From Pyrocephalus nanus (lineage: Eukaryota; Chordata; Aves; Passeriformes; Tyrannidae): a stretch of 64,000 nt of DNA. The number at the start of each line of letters is the position of its first letter. Positions within the stretch are counted from its first letter, which is position 1. The position numbers and the translations under genes were made by a program. Location of the stretch: assembly GCA_038380795.1 (NCBI GenBank), contig CM076259.1, forward strand, positions 66,059,741 to 66,123,740, in the 5' to 3' direction. The notes below the pieces were generated by a model. That model did not search any database and was not told where the DNA came from. It saw only the letters and a list, made by a program, of their open reading frames with translations. Below, piece after piece: positions 1-13,466 of the stretch.

Positions 1-3000
1 ATCTGTTCCATGCAGGGCTCTAACTATAAGTCAAGGAGGGAAAAGAAAATGTCCTCCTTAGAAATTTACCTCAGATTTTTTAATTTTACTTTATAGATCT
101 CTCTTATAATGCATTCCTGCGGTTTTGTTGGGTGAGATGATACTTAGTTTAAGAGTATCATGCTAAGTTAGTGACATTTCCTTGAAGCTGACTGCCTCCC
201 TGCACAGATAATGAAACATTTCATCAGCTTCCCCACAGGAAACTGATTTTAATTTTTAACCTTTTTTTTTTTTTTTTTTCCCCCTGCTTGGACAAAGCAA
301 AAAAAAAAAATTATCTTAAAAGTGTTTATTCAATCTAAACATTAGCTTGCCTTTCTGAGAAGTTTCAAGGCTTTTGGTTTCACAGAATTAAGATTTGAAA
401 GAGTAAAGGGTTTGACAAAATTCAAGGAAGGACAAGACATGCTGCATTTGCACATGGATAAGATGCGATAAATGGATAAACGATTTCAGTTCTGTTGTCA
501 AATAATATCCATGCTATCTGTAGGTAGTTTCAAATATTGCTTTCACCTAGTTCTTAAACGAAACATTCTGTGATTCTGGCATTCTCAAAGTCCTAACAGA
601 GGTATTGCTGTATCATTTGCAGCTTTCTGATTGGAATGGATCTCCATAAACAAGTGGAACAATTGGATGGGTAGAAAACTAGGGTTACATATATGTAATA
701 CAACACTTATATTTGGTACATGATGACATATTTTATCAGGAAGAGTTTTCCAGTCAAGGGAATGTGCTTAAAAATCTACATAATTAGTCAAAGAGAAGTC
801 ACGGTTTCGATGAAGAAATTACTGATGAGATTGTATGGGTATAGGTCAGATTAGATTACTGTAGTGGTTTCTTATGATTTTAAGATCGATCTAGGGATTT
901 ATGCAGTCATAGGTGATTCAGAAAACTTGACAAATTACTCTCACTCAGATAAGACATACTCATTCCTAGATCATATCAAGTACAATTAGAATAACTTAAA
1001 AATCCTTTAGGTTGGTTTACTTTATATCTGCCCTGAACTGAGGTTATTCCAGTAACTACAAGCAGACTTAAAGCTTGTCTTGATAGATTTTTCTCCCTCA
1101 CCCTCCCTTGATGCATTGTATTTGCTTTTCTCCAGCTGTACTATTATTCACTGTTGAATTGACAGAGAGCTGCTGCTGGACTTGTAATTCTGGATATTGG
1201 CTCCTTTCGCATTCAGGAACAGAGAGAAGGCAGATATAAGAGACATGCACTTTGAGAGCATTAAGACTTACATGTATTGCTCCCATCTTGGTTCTAATAA
1301 TTGTGAGTTTATAATGTCATTCTTGTTATTCATCTGGCTTTTGCCACTATAGTAGAGCCGCAACATTCTTATTAAAACCCAAGGTATTCATTTAGTTAAT
1401 GACACAAAGGCAGGAACTGTATAGGGTACATCTTCTTTTCAGTATTTTCATTTCTGGTTTCGAAGACTTATTTTGCTATTTGTTTTAGTAACTTTTGCAG
1501 TGACTTATGCAGTTTGATTTTTTATTTCTTGATTTTTAATTCTTGACCTTGTAGGAAGCTTTTACAATTTTTCTGTACTTTCCTGTTTTTTTTTGCTCTC
1601 GGCGTTTTCTTGATATCTCTCTTAAAATAGATAGTCATGTCAGCAAGTGAAGCTCATCATTCTTCAAATTCATCACCCTTCCCAAAGTGATACCAAGTCT
1701 TCTTTCTGTTTTCATCCATTAAGTCTTCAGACCTGTTGGTTTCACTAACATTTTGCTGAGCTTTATGTGGGAAATATCTCCTGCTGAAACCCATGACTTG
1801 TTTTACCAGTTTGTTTTTATTTATCTATCTTTCAGCTTTATAGGCAGAATGAATTTATGATTACTCCACACATGTTCTAGACCAGCTACTCTATCACATA
1901 CTAATTAGTTTCAAATTTGCATGTAAAATAGAAAGACCTCTTGCTGATTCAGTTGCTATGTGGTGAATAAATTTGCTAGCTGTCACACTGAGAAATGGCT
2001 GATATCTGTTGATGTTGTCCAGTTTGGGTATGGAAAACTCATTTTTCTCGTAATATAGCTATTGAAATATTTATATTACAAAGATCATACACTCAAATCT
2101 ATTTCCGCAAGCCTACAGTAAAAACCCAACAATACCTGGTAGAATATCTTTGCAACTTTTGCTTAAGTAAACTTTGAACAAAATAGATATCTTACTCATA
2201 CAATAAAATTGAATGAAATTGAAACACTAACTCAAATATTTATCAAGTGTTAATTCATCTTAGAAACTATGACACTTAATTCTGTCAATTTCAGAACTAA
2301 TCCATAAACGCAAGATGCATTTTATATATTTCAGAATTGTGGGCCACAGAAAAAAAGAAAACTGTCCTAAGAGAAGCTTTCAAAGTATTCCATAGCCTAG
2401 GTAATGTTTCAAGACAGCTACTGCTTCCTGTCCTGTAAATAAAAGTACAACTTCTTTGTGACAAATACAGCAGTTGTTTATTTAACATATGATCCAATAT
2501 AAATAGGAAATCACCTGAAAGATCCTCAGTGCAGTCTCATCAAATGTGATGGGAACATATTTAGTGAGTTGTCAGCATTTTCAAATGACATTTAAGTTTT
2601 CATGTGGCAAACTTAGAAAACTACTGAGTCCACAGAACAGACTTTGATAAACATTGTCTTGTCCTTGGCTTGCAGCTTTGAACAAAATACTCAGTGTTAG
2701 CATGGATTGCACAAAACCTTTATTGTGGTCTCATTTTTAGTTAATAAGATGTAACTCTTTTTCTAAATTAATACACACCAATTAACACAAATGCCAATAC
2801 TGTTATAGTAATCATCCTATTTTCTGAAAAATTTGCAAGTTTTACAGCAATTCAGATTAATTTAATCCAGTAGTTTAGAGACAAACTACAATTCTACAAA
2901 AGTATCCTCCTGCATCCTTTTTCCATCTGCAGAAAATAAACCCTGTGCTTAACAATTGAGTTTATTTTTTATTGCTGTGCCCAAGGCAAAATCTCAGATT

Positions 3001-4808
3001 GGGGTTTGCAATCTTAGAAGACAGACAGATTTAATATATTTGTCACTACCTTGACAGGGTGAAAAAAAATTGCTTAAATTCAGGTGTAAGAGATGAGCCC
3101 TTGTGTAACAGATGTAACCCTTACAATGAAATGTTTTTCAGGCACTCAGTTGCCCATGTTCTGACTAGAAGACATAGGCATTTGTTCTAACATAGGCATT
3201 GCCCTAACTGTAGTCACTGCTTTTACACAGATACTGCTATTTTCCTTACATTACCCAAACTGAAGTTATGTGGATATTGTACCCTATTTACTGACTTCAC
3301 GTATTTCTAAATAATAATAGTATTTTTCTCAAACATAAAAATGCACTTTTTAAAAACTGGAAATGGAAAGGACAACATTCTTAACTACAGTAAATAGCAG
3401 TAATAAAATTATAGCTGTAGGCTGATAAAAATGGAGTCTTTTTGGAGATCAAACATAGTGTCATGTTAGTGAGTATCAAGTGAGGTGTCCAGGGCTTCGA
3501 TCTAGAAGTACATTTGCAATTGTCTTTTGTCTTTATTTTCTAATTCATATTTAGGGGCTTTAAAGATCTGTTGTAACAGGACTCTTGTTACATTTAATAA
3601 GTGCCATGTTGATTGGCGTACTCTAAGTAGGCTTTTCAGTTTGCCTGTGGGGAAATTTAATATAAAAACATTCAACATTCTTTTATTAGTGTTTTTTACT
3701 ATTCCCAGTCCCATCAGACCTTTGGTGCAAGCAGTGTATTATTGAAAAGCTTATCTGTAAGAAGTGAGCCAAGGGGAAATTCAGCCTTTATTAATATTGA
3801 CATCATGTTCCTGCACAATGGCTGTCTAAAGAAACTTTTCAATTGGATTTCAACTGCTTTGATGCAGTATAAATGGAAACAACTGAATGCATGATTTAAC
3901 AGAGAACAGTGAAAAATGTTGCAGCCTCTATGCTCTAACATAAAGCATGTGTTCAAAGATACTGTGTGGCTGTACTCTGCAATGTTTGCAGTCAACTTTT
4001 AGTTAGGAAATGAGAAAAAAAAGTGCTTTAAGAGAGGCTCTATTTAAAATATACTTGTGTTTTTGCATTTTTACCAACTCAGTCCTGTAATCCTGGGTCT
4101 TGAAACTTGGTCAAAGTGTTCTAGTCCTGTCTCACTTAACAACCACTATGCAACTTTGGGCTAATTTTTTATGGACCAGATGTCCTGGTAAGACAAAAAT
4201 TGCATAGGATTTGGAGTTGGGAAGCCTAATTTTCTAGACTGGGCTCTAGCTTCAAGCAAAAGGTCCTGAAAATGACAAATTTCCTGATAATATATCTTTA
4301 AGGGAACTAGGGATATATATTCTACATTTCATTATATATGATATATATTAAACATTTTCATAAAGCTAAAATATATATACTGTTACAAATTACAAGTGGA
4401 ATGCATACTGCATGGACTTGGTTTTATCAGTGTTTTGACTTGAAAAGAGCAAAGGAGAGGGAGAAGATTTGACAGCACTTGATTAGGAAAAGGGAGATCT
4501 AAGCCAGTTATTTTTGCATGCTAAGAAAGAAAGGATGGAAGAGTTAAAGCTGAATTCCTGAACTGGCACAAGGCATGGGCATTGTGACCTACAAGCCTCC
4601 TGCTGGAGGTAAGTCACTGTTCGATAAAGAATTTAAGATTTTCTGGGCCAGAGATAGAGGATGTAATGAAGTCTGAATCTATAGACAGATCACTAAAGCA
4701 TTCATTGAGGAGCACTTGGTTTCCCCAGAGCTGTATCTATGTCTTCATTCATGTCTATTAGTGTCCCTAGTAGGTATTCTTCCTCATTTCAGGCTTGGGC
4801 CATTTTAG
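1..4808. other. AT-rich non-coding DNA
   Basis: I see no exon, RNA gene or recognisable repeat copy here. There is a poly(T) run near 262-279 followed by a poly(A) run near 299-310, and an alternating AT tract around 4310-4375. Open frames are at most about 93 codons, lack splice context and overlap on both strands, as expected by chance. It is probably intergenic or intronic. Confidence 0.6.
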
Positions 4809-4810
4809 GT

Positions 4811-5406
4811 TCTTGTCTTGGCTTCTGCTGCGATAATTTTCTTCATAGTAGCTGGTACAGTGCTGTGTTTTCGATTTCATATAAGAACGATGATGATACA
4901 CTAATGGTTTAGTTGCTGCTAAGTCCTGTTTATAAGTAAGTCAAGGTCTTTTCTGCTTCTCACCCCACCCCATCAGTGAGGAAGTTGGGGGTGTGCAAGA
5001 AGTTGACAGGGGACACAGCCAGGACAGCTGACCCCCACCGACCGAAAGGATGTCCCACATCATATGGTGTCATGTTCAGAATATAAAGCTGGGGGGAAAC
5101 AGGAGGAAGTGAGGGATGTTTGAAGGGATGGTGTTTATCTTCCCAAGTCATTGTTATGCCTGATTGAGCCCTGCTTTGCTGGAGATGGCTGAACACCTGC
5201 CTGCCCATAGGAAGTGGTGAATTAATTTCTTAGTCTGCTTTGCTAGCATGCATGGCTTTTTCTTTACCTGTTAAACTGTCTTTATCTCAACACAAATTAT
5301 CTCACTTTCTCTCTTTCAATTCCCTCCCCCATGCTGCTAGGGGAGAGTGAGCAAGCAGCTGTGTGGGCTGAGGGGCTGAGTTGCTGGCTGGGGTTAAACC
5401 ATGACA
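4811..5406 (+). mobile_element. Solo LTR of an avian endogenous retrovirus, diverged
   Basis: This stretch has the layout of a retroviral LTR and no internal viral genes beside it. A TATAAAG box lies at 5082-5088. A degenerate poly(A) signal (GTTAAA) lies near 5270-5275. The right end reads GGGGTTAAACCATGACA and stops at 5406 with the expected CA. The GC-rich 3' part (5330-5400) is unlike the AT-rich flanks. A second copy of the same family, in the other orientation, is at 34287-34929; the two match along the whole length, including the segments around the TATA box and the CACCCCACC segment. The left boundary is approximate, I see no target duplication, and I do not name the family. Solo LTRs arise by recombination between the two LTRs of a provirus. 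Confidence 0.75.
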
Positions 5407-6586
5407 TCTGAAGTGTTTCTTCTTTTTTTCTCTTTCTTTTTGTTCTTAAGAAAAATGGTGCTTGAAAGTCTGTCTTCCAAATAAGAGCTTTTCATTTTGC
5501 TCCACATGGATTTTTTGTGCTTTATGCCAATACCTTCTGGAAACCTTGTACATTGTAACAGAGTAATCATAAACACTTTATCTAAAATGTTTATCAAGTT
5601 TTTTTCTGTATAAAATATGTTATGTAGTCACTGAGGACTTCATCTATGCATCATAGAGGGAAATCAGGTAGATGGTGGTGTTGAGTGTTGCAGACTTGAA
5701 AGTAGGTTTTGATGGTGAGACCACGTTGTAAAACCTTTCCATTACAGCACAAACAGGCCCATGAGGAACGACTGTTATTAAGTACTGAATATATTAGAGA
5801 TTATTCTGTATGATTCACAGAGCTGACTTTAGATGCTATTCCCTGCTCTCCTACTTATTTCTGCTGCTTTTTCATCGCAATAGCTTTTTCAGTGGTCTCG
5901 TAAGATGGCTTCTGAGATGTGGTGGTCTCAGAACAGTCTCATGCTTTGTGAAAAAACGAAGTACTTCATGTTCTGAATTTCAAAATATTTAAGAGATTAT
6001 GTCATTGGGCCTAAGGGAAGTGGAGAAGACCCAACATGATAGGCAATCTTCTTCTGACTTTAAACTTTTTTTTTTGGTTTAGTAGACTCACAAGTCTCTG
6101 AGTCAGTGTAATTTGTGCTAATGAAGGGTCTAAGAGGAATAGCAACAAAATGAACAGGGCATCAGGAAATAGCAATAAAAATTATTAGATCAGTTTACTC
6201 TCATGAATATACAGAGCCATGATGACACCTGTGATTTATGAAACCTACAAAATATGCCAGATATTGGACATGTCATGGGGCAAACGCAAAGGGAGAATAT
6301 GAACAACGTAGATGCAGTTCTGATGTTAGTTGTCCCAGAATTGTTACAGTATTCTAGGAGCATTACAAAAATTGATAACAACTGAGGTATTTGAGGAGCT
6401 CTTAGACTACAAGATAGGGAAAAAAAAAAGATTTAAAAATTTAAAGAAATATTGACAAAGTGTCTTCTTTTAACTTTGATTTTGTTTTAACCTAGGTAAT
6501 AAGAACAAAAGACAAATAGTCATCTTCAATCCAGAACTTCATATGAAGGACTGAGAAACTCTGAATGCTGCTCCAGCTTGGAGGTC

Positions 6587-6646
6587 TCCTCATGGGCTTA
6601 AGCTGCCCATGAGGATTTTTGTTCAAATACTTTGGTATTTGAACAA
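6587..6646. repeat. Two adjacent perfect hairpins
   Basis: The first inverted repeat has arms CCTCATGGGC (6588-6597) and GCCCATGAGG (6605-6614) around a 7-base loop, with one more pair outside. The second has arms GTTCAAATAC (6621-6630) and GTATTTGAAC (6635-6644) around the loop TTTG, extended by two outer pairs. Only three bases separate the two stems. The stems are too short for a typical microRNA precursor. Confidence 0.85.
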
Positions 6647-6824
6647 CAGTATCTGAGGGCCTGCTCAATTAAACTTTTCACAGCTTTGGTTTCTTGATCC
6701 AAAAAAATTAATTACCACTTGTGAGAGGAGGTGTAGGTATGCATATCTTCTTGGATCTTATTTTAGGTTTCTTAAGGTAACCATCTAAAATAATTTGAAT
6801 TAATTTTTTCTTTTTGTGACTATC

Positions 6825-6850
6825 TCCTAGGCTTCACAGGGAGCCTAGGA
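6825..6850. repeat. Perfect 9 bp inverted repeat
   Basis: Arms TCCTAGGCT (6825-6833) and AGCCTAGGA (6842-6850) enclose an 8-base loop. It lies about 180 bases right of the pair of hairpins at 6587-6646. Confidence 0.8.
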
Positions 6851-9800
6851 AACTGACTTAAACCTGGCTTACTTTTAGACTGTGGAATAGATATGTCAGA
6901 ATAGATCCTCAGTTTGTAAATAGAAGATATATGAAAGGAATATCTGCCTAAATGTTTACCTAATCAGCAAGCTGGTGAGGAGAGTAATCTCCTTTAGCTG
7001 AAAAATAATGACATGTTACTTTCAAATGCAGAAGCTTATTGATATAAGAGTCTAAGCACAGGAAAATACTGTAAAAACAGGAATTATGGAGACGTATAGT
7101 TGATACAAAACTCTATATTGTCTAGTAATTGTATAAATGCCTTTATTTGTTGGACAGCAATACACACAAATGGAATTAGGGAGAGAAAAAAGTTCTGGAA
7201 ATGGCTTCCATAGGCATCAACTGTACCTAACATGAATGTACCTAACGTTATTACACAGATTGTTTTTAAAGTCAAAGAACTGTTTAAATTAAGTATTGTT
7301 TTGTTAAGTCTCCTAAGACATTCCTCGCTTTTTCAGAGGTCATTTAGTTTACAAACTCAAGACCTAATAGACAACATATCTCCTATTTTTCTAAATATCA
7401 TCTCAGGTGCACCACTTCTCTCCCTGAGGACAAAGTCCCAACAGCTTGACTATCTAGCCTTACTGACTCTCTCATACTATCCCGGTGCACTATATTAGTC
7501 ACTAACACACTTCAATGGGAGTGATAAAGGGACTCTATTCTGGAAGATGAGGTTTGAATCCCTTTCACAGGAGCCAGCTTGGGTTGTCATAGTTATTCTG
7601 AACTTGAGTTAAGGGGAGTAATGAAGCAGTGACTGCCACTAAATAAAAGTCAGCCTTGGAATGACCCAAGGACCAGGTTGAAGGGACCAATTGTGCTCAT
7701 GTTGCTGAAGGCTGACCCTGCCCTAGACCACACTGTTTTGAGAAGGACAAGATGAAGTCCTCTGAAACAAATCCAGGAAATAAACTAGAAATTAAACAGT
7801 GTGGATAAACAGAGACCAGTGCTTCAGCACTCTCTCCATCCATATTTTAATTTATCAATGTAGACATACCAAATAGCCTCTTACCAATATTAGTGAGCTT
7901 TTAGGAGTGGATTGCTCTTCGTTCCACCTCTAATTTTGGGAACACAGTGCTGAAACATCCATTCTGGCTAGCACGGGACTATCTTAAATTACCAGAGTTT
8001 GTTTCGTTTCTCCGCCAAATGAAAGCTACTTTAATCTTTTTGGATCTAAGCTGGCTTTGGCGGCAGAATAATCATATTTGCATTTGTGCTTGAGCTAATA
8101 AATCCATCCAGATCCATGCTGTCTCTGAGAAGAGTCAGCCAGAGTTGTGGCAGTTCACAGCATGGCTAGTCCATAAAGCAGGTACCTGAAAAGCAGCTGT
8201 TATTGTATGAAAAAATGTTTGTGCCTTCTGGCCTTAGATCGCATTATTACTTTACAGGCTGCAATTTTTGCTTGCAAAGGAACAAAACAAAAGAGCCCCA
8301 CCCTGAGATGAGAACACTTGGTTTCTGAGAATAAACATAATTACTGCTGTGTATTTTAGAAAACATTAAATTAAAAATAGAACATTAGTGTCTCTCAGGG
8401 GAATTCTGTCTTTTACAGTACCAATGATGATTATATACTCCGGGTATTTAGAAATACAGTTCATGTGGTGTGGAAAAAAAAATGTTTCTGTACTTGATAG
8501 GGTTGGCCGCACACTACATTAAGGAGCTGTATGATTTCACTCTTGAGTTTTTGATAATCTCTATATAAACTTATTTTATAAAGTGGCAGAGTGTATTGCC
8601 ATGAGGGATCTCTAAAAACTTCACAATACAGTATTATATAAATAGTAGCTATGAGAAATCGGTCAAGTTTCCAGAGTGACACATGAGATTCAGCAGGCTC
8701 ATGATCCACAGAATTTAAGTTAAGGCAATTCAAAATCTGGCCTTTGTGCTTCTTCCACAAAAGGGTGACAGGCATTTTTATTTACCTTGGGACTTTCCCC
8801 AGCTTTGCCTTGTGTCCAGTCAAAAAAAACTTTTTCAGGTAAAATCTACCTTCATCAGATCTCAGTCGAAAGCAGAGTGTTGGCATATGGAGGAAAAAGC
8901 AAGAAAAGGAGAAAGGGCAGATGAAGGGCAGTTTAAGTTTGGAACTGGCAGCAACAAGCTAATAGAGACAAAAAAGAAAAGTGCCTGAACTTGCTCCCAA
9001 AGCTCAGCACAAACTGTTTCCCACTTGACGGTGTCCAAGTAAATCTTTTTCCAACGGCTGGTTCTGGCTACAATGTTAAGAGGTGAGCAGGTGTCAGCGT
9101 GTTCTGCACAGAGAGGGAGGACACCCCTGAGCAAAAGGGCTGTAATCCTGCCTCGTGCTTTTTGTTGTGTTGTACTTCTTTCAGTGAGGCATGTTAGACT
9201 TGCTTTTTTGGCTCTGCCTTTGAAAATGTCAGCAGGTACCCAAAATTCTTTGTTTTCCACTGTCTTATCAGACTTCAGGGAAGAAGACTGAGCTCTGCTG
9301 AAGACCAAAAATTACAGAATTCATTAAAAAGAAAATGCATGCAATTGTGTGAATCCTGTCATGTGGTGTGAGAGGGGAAAAAAGAGGCAAATTAAAGATA
9401 GCATGAAAGAAGAAAACTACAAATAAAGATTAGAATCGTTACTTATTAAACACGGCACTAGCTTTGCTCTCTCTGTCTCCTCAGTGATACAAGCGTAGTT
9501 AGTTTAATTAACATGGTTAGAGAAGTGAAAAGAGAAAGCTAAGAATTTTGCAGTGATATATTTAAGCTGTAGACCCTTGTACTGCAAAAAGAAAAATGGA
9601 AACTTCATCTCTTAAGGAGATTCTTCTGCCTAGAAAGACTTTGGTAAAGCAAAATAAAAATCAAAAACACACACTCATAGAAGGTTATCATTGAAACTTA
9701 CAGCATCATTTATGATTAATGAATACCAAAACATATAAAGTGTTCTGTTACGAAGTGCACTGTGTCTCTCACAATAGAAAATACAGTTTCATAGAGAGGG

Positions 9801-12800
9801 AAATTTAATGGCAATCTGAAAACATTATAATTTTACAGTGCTACTTCCTCCAAGAGTTTAAATCATCATGCTTTCCCAACACTAACTCCCGCAAAATCCC
9901 CTTATTGGAAGCTGTGAACTTGTGAACAACAAACCTGTAAGATTGTTAAGCCACACACAGAAAGATACTAATGAGGGTGTTAAAGTTTCCAGCAAATTAT
10001 CTTAAAGATATTTTATTATATCTGAAAGCATTCTGCTAACTTGTAATGATATCTTGGAAGAGTGCTTTTTAGATCCCTGAAAACTAAACAGCGGATGAAA
10101 AACTAGAAAGCCTAAAAAGTACTACAGTACATCATAAAGCAGACTTGGATAAAATAGCTCGTAAATCAGAGCTATAGAATCGACTGCAGGATAACTAAAA
10201 CAGCGGAAGCAGTACTATTTGCAAAGGAACTACAACTCCAAACAATGCATCTCACCAATAGAAAACAAACACATTAAAAGAAAGGAAATTAGTGAAGTCA
10301 TTACACAAACCCAGCTGGGAACCCAGCTGTTTAAAGATGAAGCAAGCTCTCTAATTCTTGATCTTTGGGAGTGTCTGATTAGAAAACAAACTAAAAATTT
10401 GATCTCCAAGTCTGTATTAAATTAAAAATAAAAAGAAAGCTTCCTTTCAGAATCAGAATCCTCTGCTGTGACAGCGCAGGATTTTGGAAGGCTGAATAAC
10501 TAAGCAAAAGAGAAGTGTTAGTGCTGCAGAGATATGGCATCGATTATACTTAAATAAGGGCTGCAATGTACCCAGGCATAATACTATGAAATATCTATGA
10601 ACAGCTTTGGTTTTGCAATTTACCTGTTATGCTTTTACTCCACTGTTTAAAGCATCAAAGAGATAATTTGGAAGCCTAGGAAGTGTTAATCACCTTCCTT
10701 GAACAAACCAATCAGGCAAGTACTGCACTGTGAAGAACATAATGGCAAATTGTATTTAGGGCCAGAGGCCATGCACGTTCCACTCAGGGCCACCTCAACT
10801 GCAGGAGATGCAGAAAGCACGTTTGTTTTATTATAGAACCATGATGCCAACTTTGAAATTCTTTATTTTCATGGCACTTCTGCTTTGATATTGATAATTT
10901 TAGTGCAAGCATAGGAATCAGATTGGCAGCAACAAGAGGGAGATGATAAAGGAAACTGGATTTGAAATAGATGAGGATATACCAACTGAGAGACAAGTAA
11001 CATTACTTCTGACCATATGCATCTAGCAGTCTGAAGATTTTCAAGAAGATAAATTTGAAGATAAAGAGATTTTATGAGAGAGATGACCTGTTTAATCACT
11101 CTTCTATTTTGGGATAATTATCATTAGACTCAGTGAGAAAGCTGAAAGAATTTGAGACCCATTTCCCAACTGATTTCAAAACGTGTCTCAGATGGATATT
11201 GTTCCCACAGTGCTCTGAAACAGAATTTGTTTCAACTTTTTTTCCCCAAAATGTTACATCACACTGTATCCTTCTTACATCTTTAAAATCCTTTCACTTT
11301 TGTTATTACTCTTTATTATGCCTTAACTACTGTAAAGGCAAAATTTATGTCAGTGTAACGGTCATGTGTAAACTGCAGTTGTAAAACAATTTTCCCAGTA
11401 TGATTTGGTTCTAGAGTGTGATCCACTGAAATGCTAATACAATCATCAAGAATCCAGTAGCAGACAAAGTGAGGTTTAGGTTTTCTGAGTATTTAGTGCA
11501 AAGAAAGGATCTTGAGGCATCAAGAATAGTATAAAAGCAATTACATGAAACGTGACTGTGCAGTGAAATTGTTTCAATGGGCACTGACTTTTTAAGAATG
11601 CTATGTATATGCTGAATATTAAGCCAACACTTGAAGATATTGGTGTTAATCTTTCAAAGAGTACCTCTTTTTCTGTTATATTAATAAAACCTTAAATTGT
11701 TATAATAAAGGAAGCATGTGGGCTCACTTTTACAGAAACATATTATTCATCACTAGCCAGATATTCTGCAGGTTAAATTAACTGAAGGTATTTTATTAAA
11801 GTACCTTGCCAGTAGGTAGCTGTTTCATCCCTCCATTGGTTCAGCCATTCATTAAATTAAAATATATCTTCCTTCTGAGTTATCAGCCTATCCTCTTACC
11901 TGGATAGAATCTGCATGAAAAAGATTTAAGTTTGGAGAAAGTCTTCTGGGATCCAAAGATGTGGGAGCCTGCTACTTTTCCATCATATCTGTATTATTTA
12001 AGCTGTTTAGTTTACTCTTTCAGTCCCCCCCTCTGATGTCTGGTCATCTCCCCTGTCAGGAAGTGATCTATACAAATAATCTTCCTAGCAGTTAGACAGA
12101 TGCCTGTGATTGTGGCCATTTTCCAAATTTCAAGATCGATAATTAAAAGCAGGAAAGAAATTTTGGAACAACTCAGACAAAATCTCTTCTGATATGCCCC
12201 ATCACAGTACAGCCTGCATGAAGACCCTCCAGAAGAAGTTCTCACTCTGAGCCTTACCTCTCCAAATCTCTCCTGAACAATTCTGTTATTTGTACAGACT
12301 TAGAAATATTGAGATCATAATGCAGAGGATTGCTACTTGATGATTTTAAGAAGTCTTAGTCCTTAACTAACATTAATTAATATTACTTGCAGCAACCAGT
12401 GAACTTGGTGGGCAGCTGACAGGAGACCTGTTGTTGTTCTAGCAAAAAGGTATTTTTCTGTTTTTTTAATCCATTCACTGACCTCTTCTTTGAAAGAACT
12501 TGATGCCAAATGGAAAAAACTATTTGGAATTTAAAATCACATATAAAAATTTAGCACATACACACTCTGGGACTGCTCAAGACTTTGATATTTTATTTGT
12601 ATGGAGATCAGCTCTTCTTGTGAGCTTTCAAACAACTTTTTAAGAAAACTGATTTTACCAGGCTAGAAATAAAAGATGTCACCTCAAAATAATTTTTAAA
12701 GCTAAGTGGGTTTGTAAATAACAAAATTTCTTAGCAATTTTGTAGTTCAAGGGACATAAGTACACTTGAAATCTGGGCAAAGAACATGGTGTTTCTGCAC

Positions 12801-13466
12801 AGGCAAGTGATCTTGCAAATGAATATGATTCCTAGATTATACCTTCAACTTGTTATTTCATCTTTTTCCATCACCTATAAATGTTTTGGTTTAAAATATC
12901 TCATTCTTTCCGGGTTTTTTTTCCCCCTCTACCTGTTTTAACTTGTCTTGTATTTATTTGTCATGTCTTATTAAGAACGAAATCTCTCCAGGGCAGGGAA
13001 CTTGTCATATTCATTTTTATAGAATTCAGCCAAAATATACAGTATTATGTAAATTATTTTAATTTAAAAATAATAATACTTTCCCATCAAGTCTAATTTT
13101 GAGTTTTGTATTCAATTTTTCTTTATTATGCTCCTTATGTCGTTGACAAGTTGCATATTTTTTCATGCATATTCAAATACTTACCTTTCCTTATTGAGTG
13201 CCTAAATTAATTTACTTTACTCAAGCAGCTGGTTTTCCTATGAGAAGTCCCAATTTCAGGGGGTAAATTCACAGGGCCACTTGAGGCAATAAAAATTTTA
13301 CCATTAACTTCACCAGGGAAGAGATTTCACCCACTTCCTCAGCTGGTAGTGATCCCTGTGCCATGAACTGCTATTAAACCAACTGCAAGTCAAACTCTGA
13401 TTCCAGCTGCCATTGAGTGGGGAAGAATCAACAAACTATTGCCATTTCCATTTCTTGTTTAAAACA

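Larger units (their letters stand above)
5407..13465. other. Non-coding DNA with local hairpins
   Basis: No supported gene. Three short perfect inverted repeats lie at 6587-6615, 6619-6646 and 6825-6850. A CpG-bearing, possibly conserved block lies near 7960-8110. The longest open frame, 149 codons on the minus strand at 8862-9308, has no splice signals, no recognisable domain and a competing open frame on the other strand. Confidence 0.55.

Noticed and set aside
6587..6646. MicroRNA precursor
   Set aside because: Stems of 11 and 12 bp are much shorter than the roughly 30 bp needed for processing.
8862..9308. 149-codon minus-strand frame, overlapping a 72-codon plus-strand frame
   Set aside because: No acceptor or donor at suitable places, no poly(A) signal, no recognisable domain. 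The length is reachable by chance in a locally less AT-rich patch.
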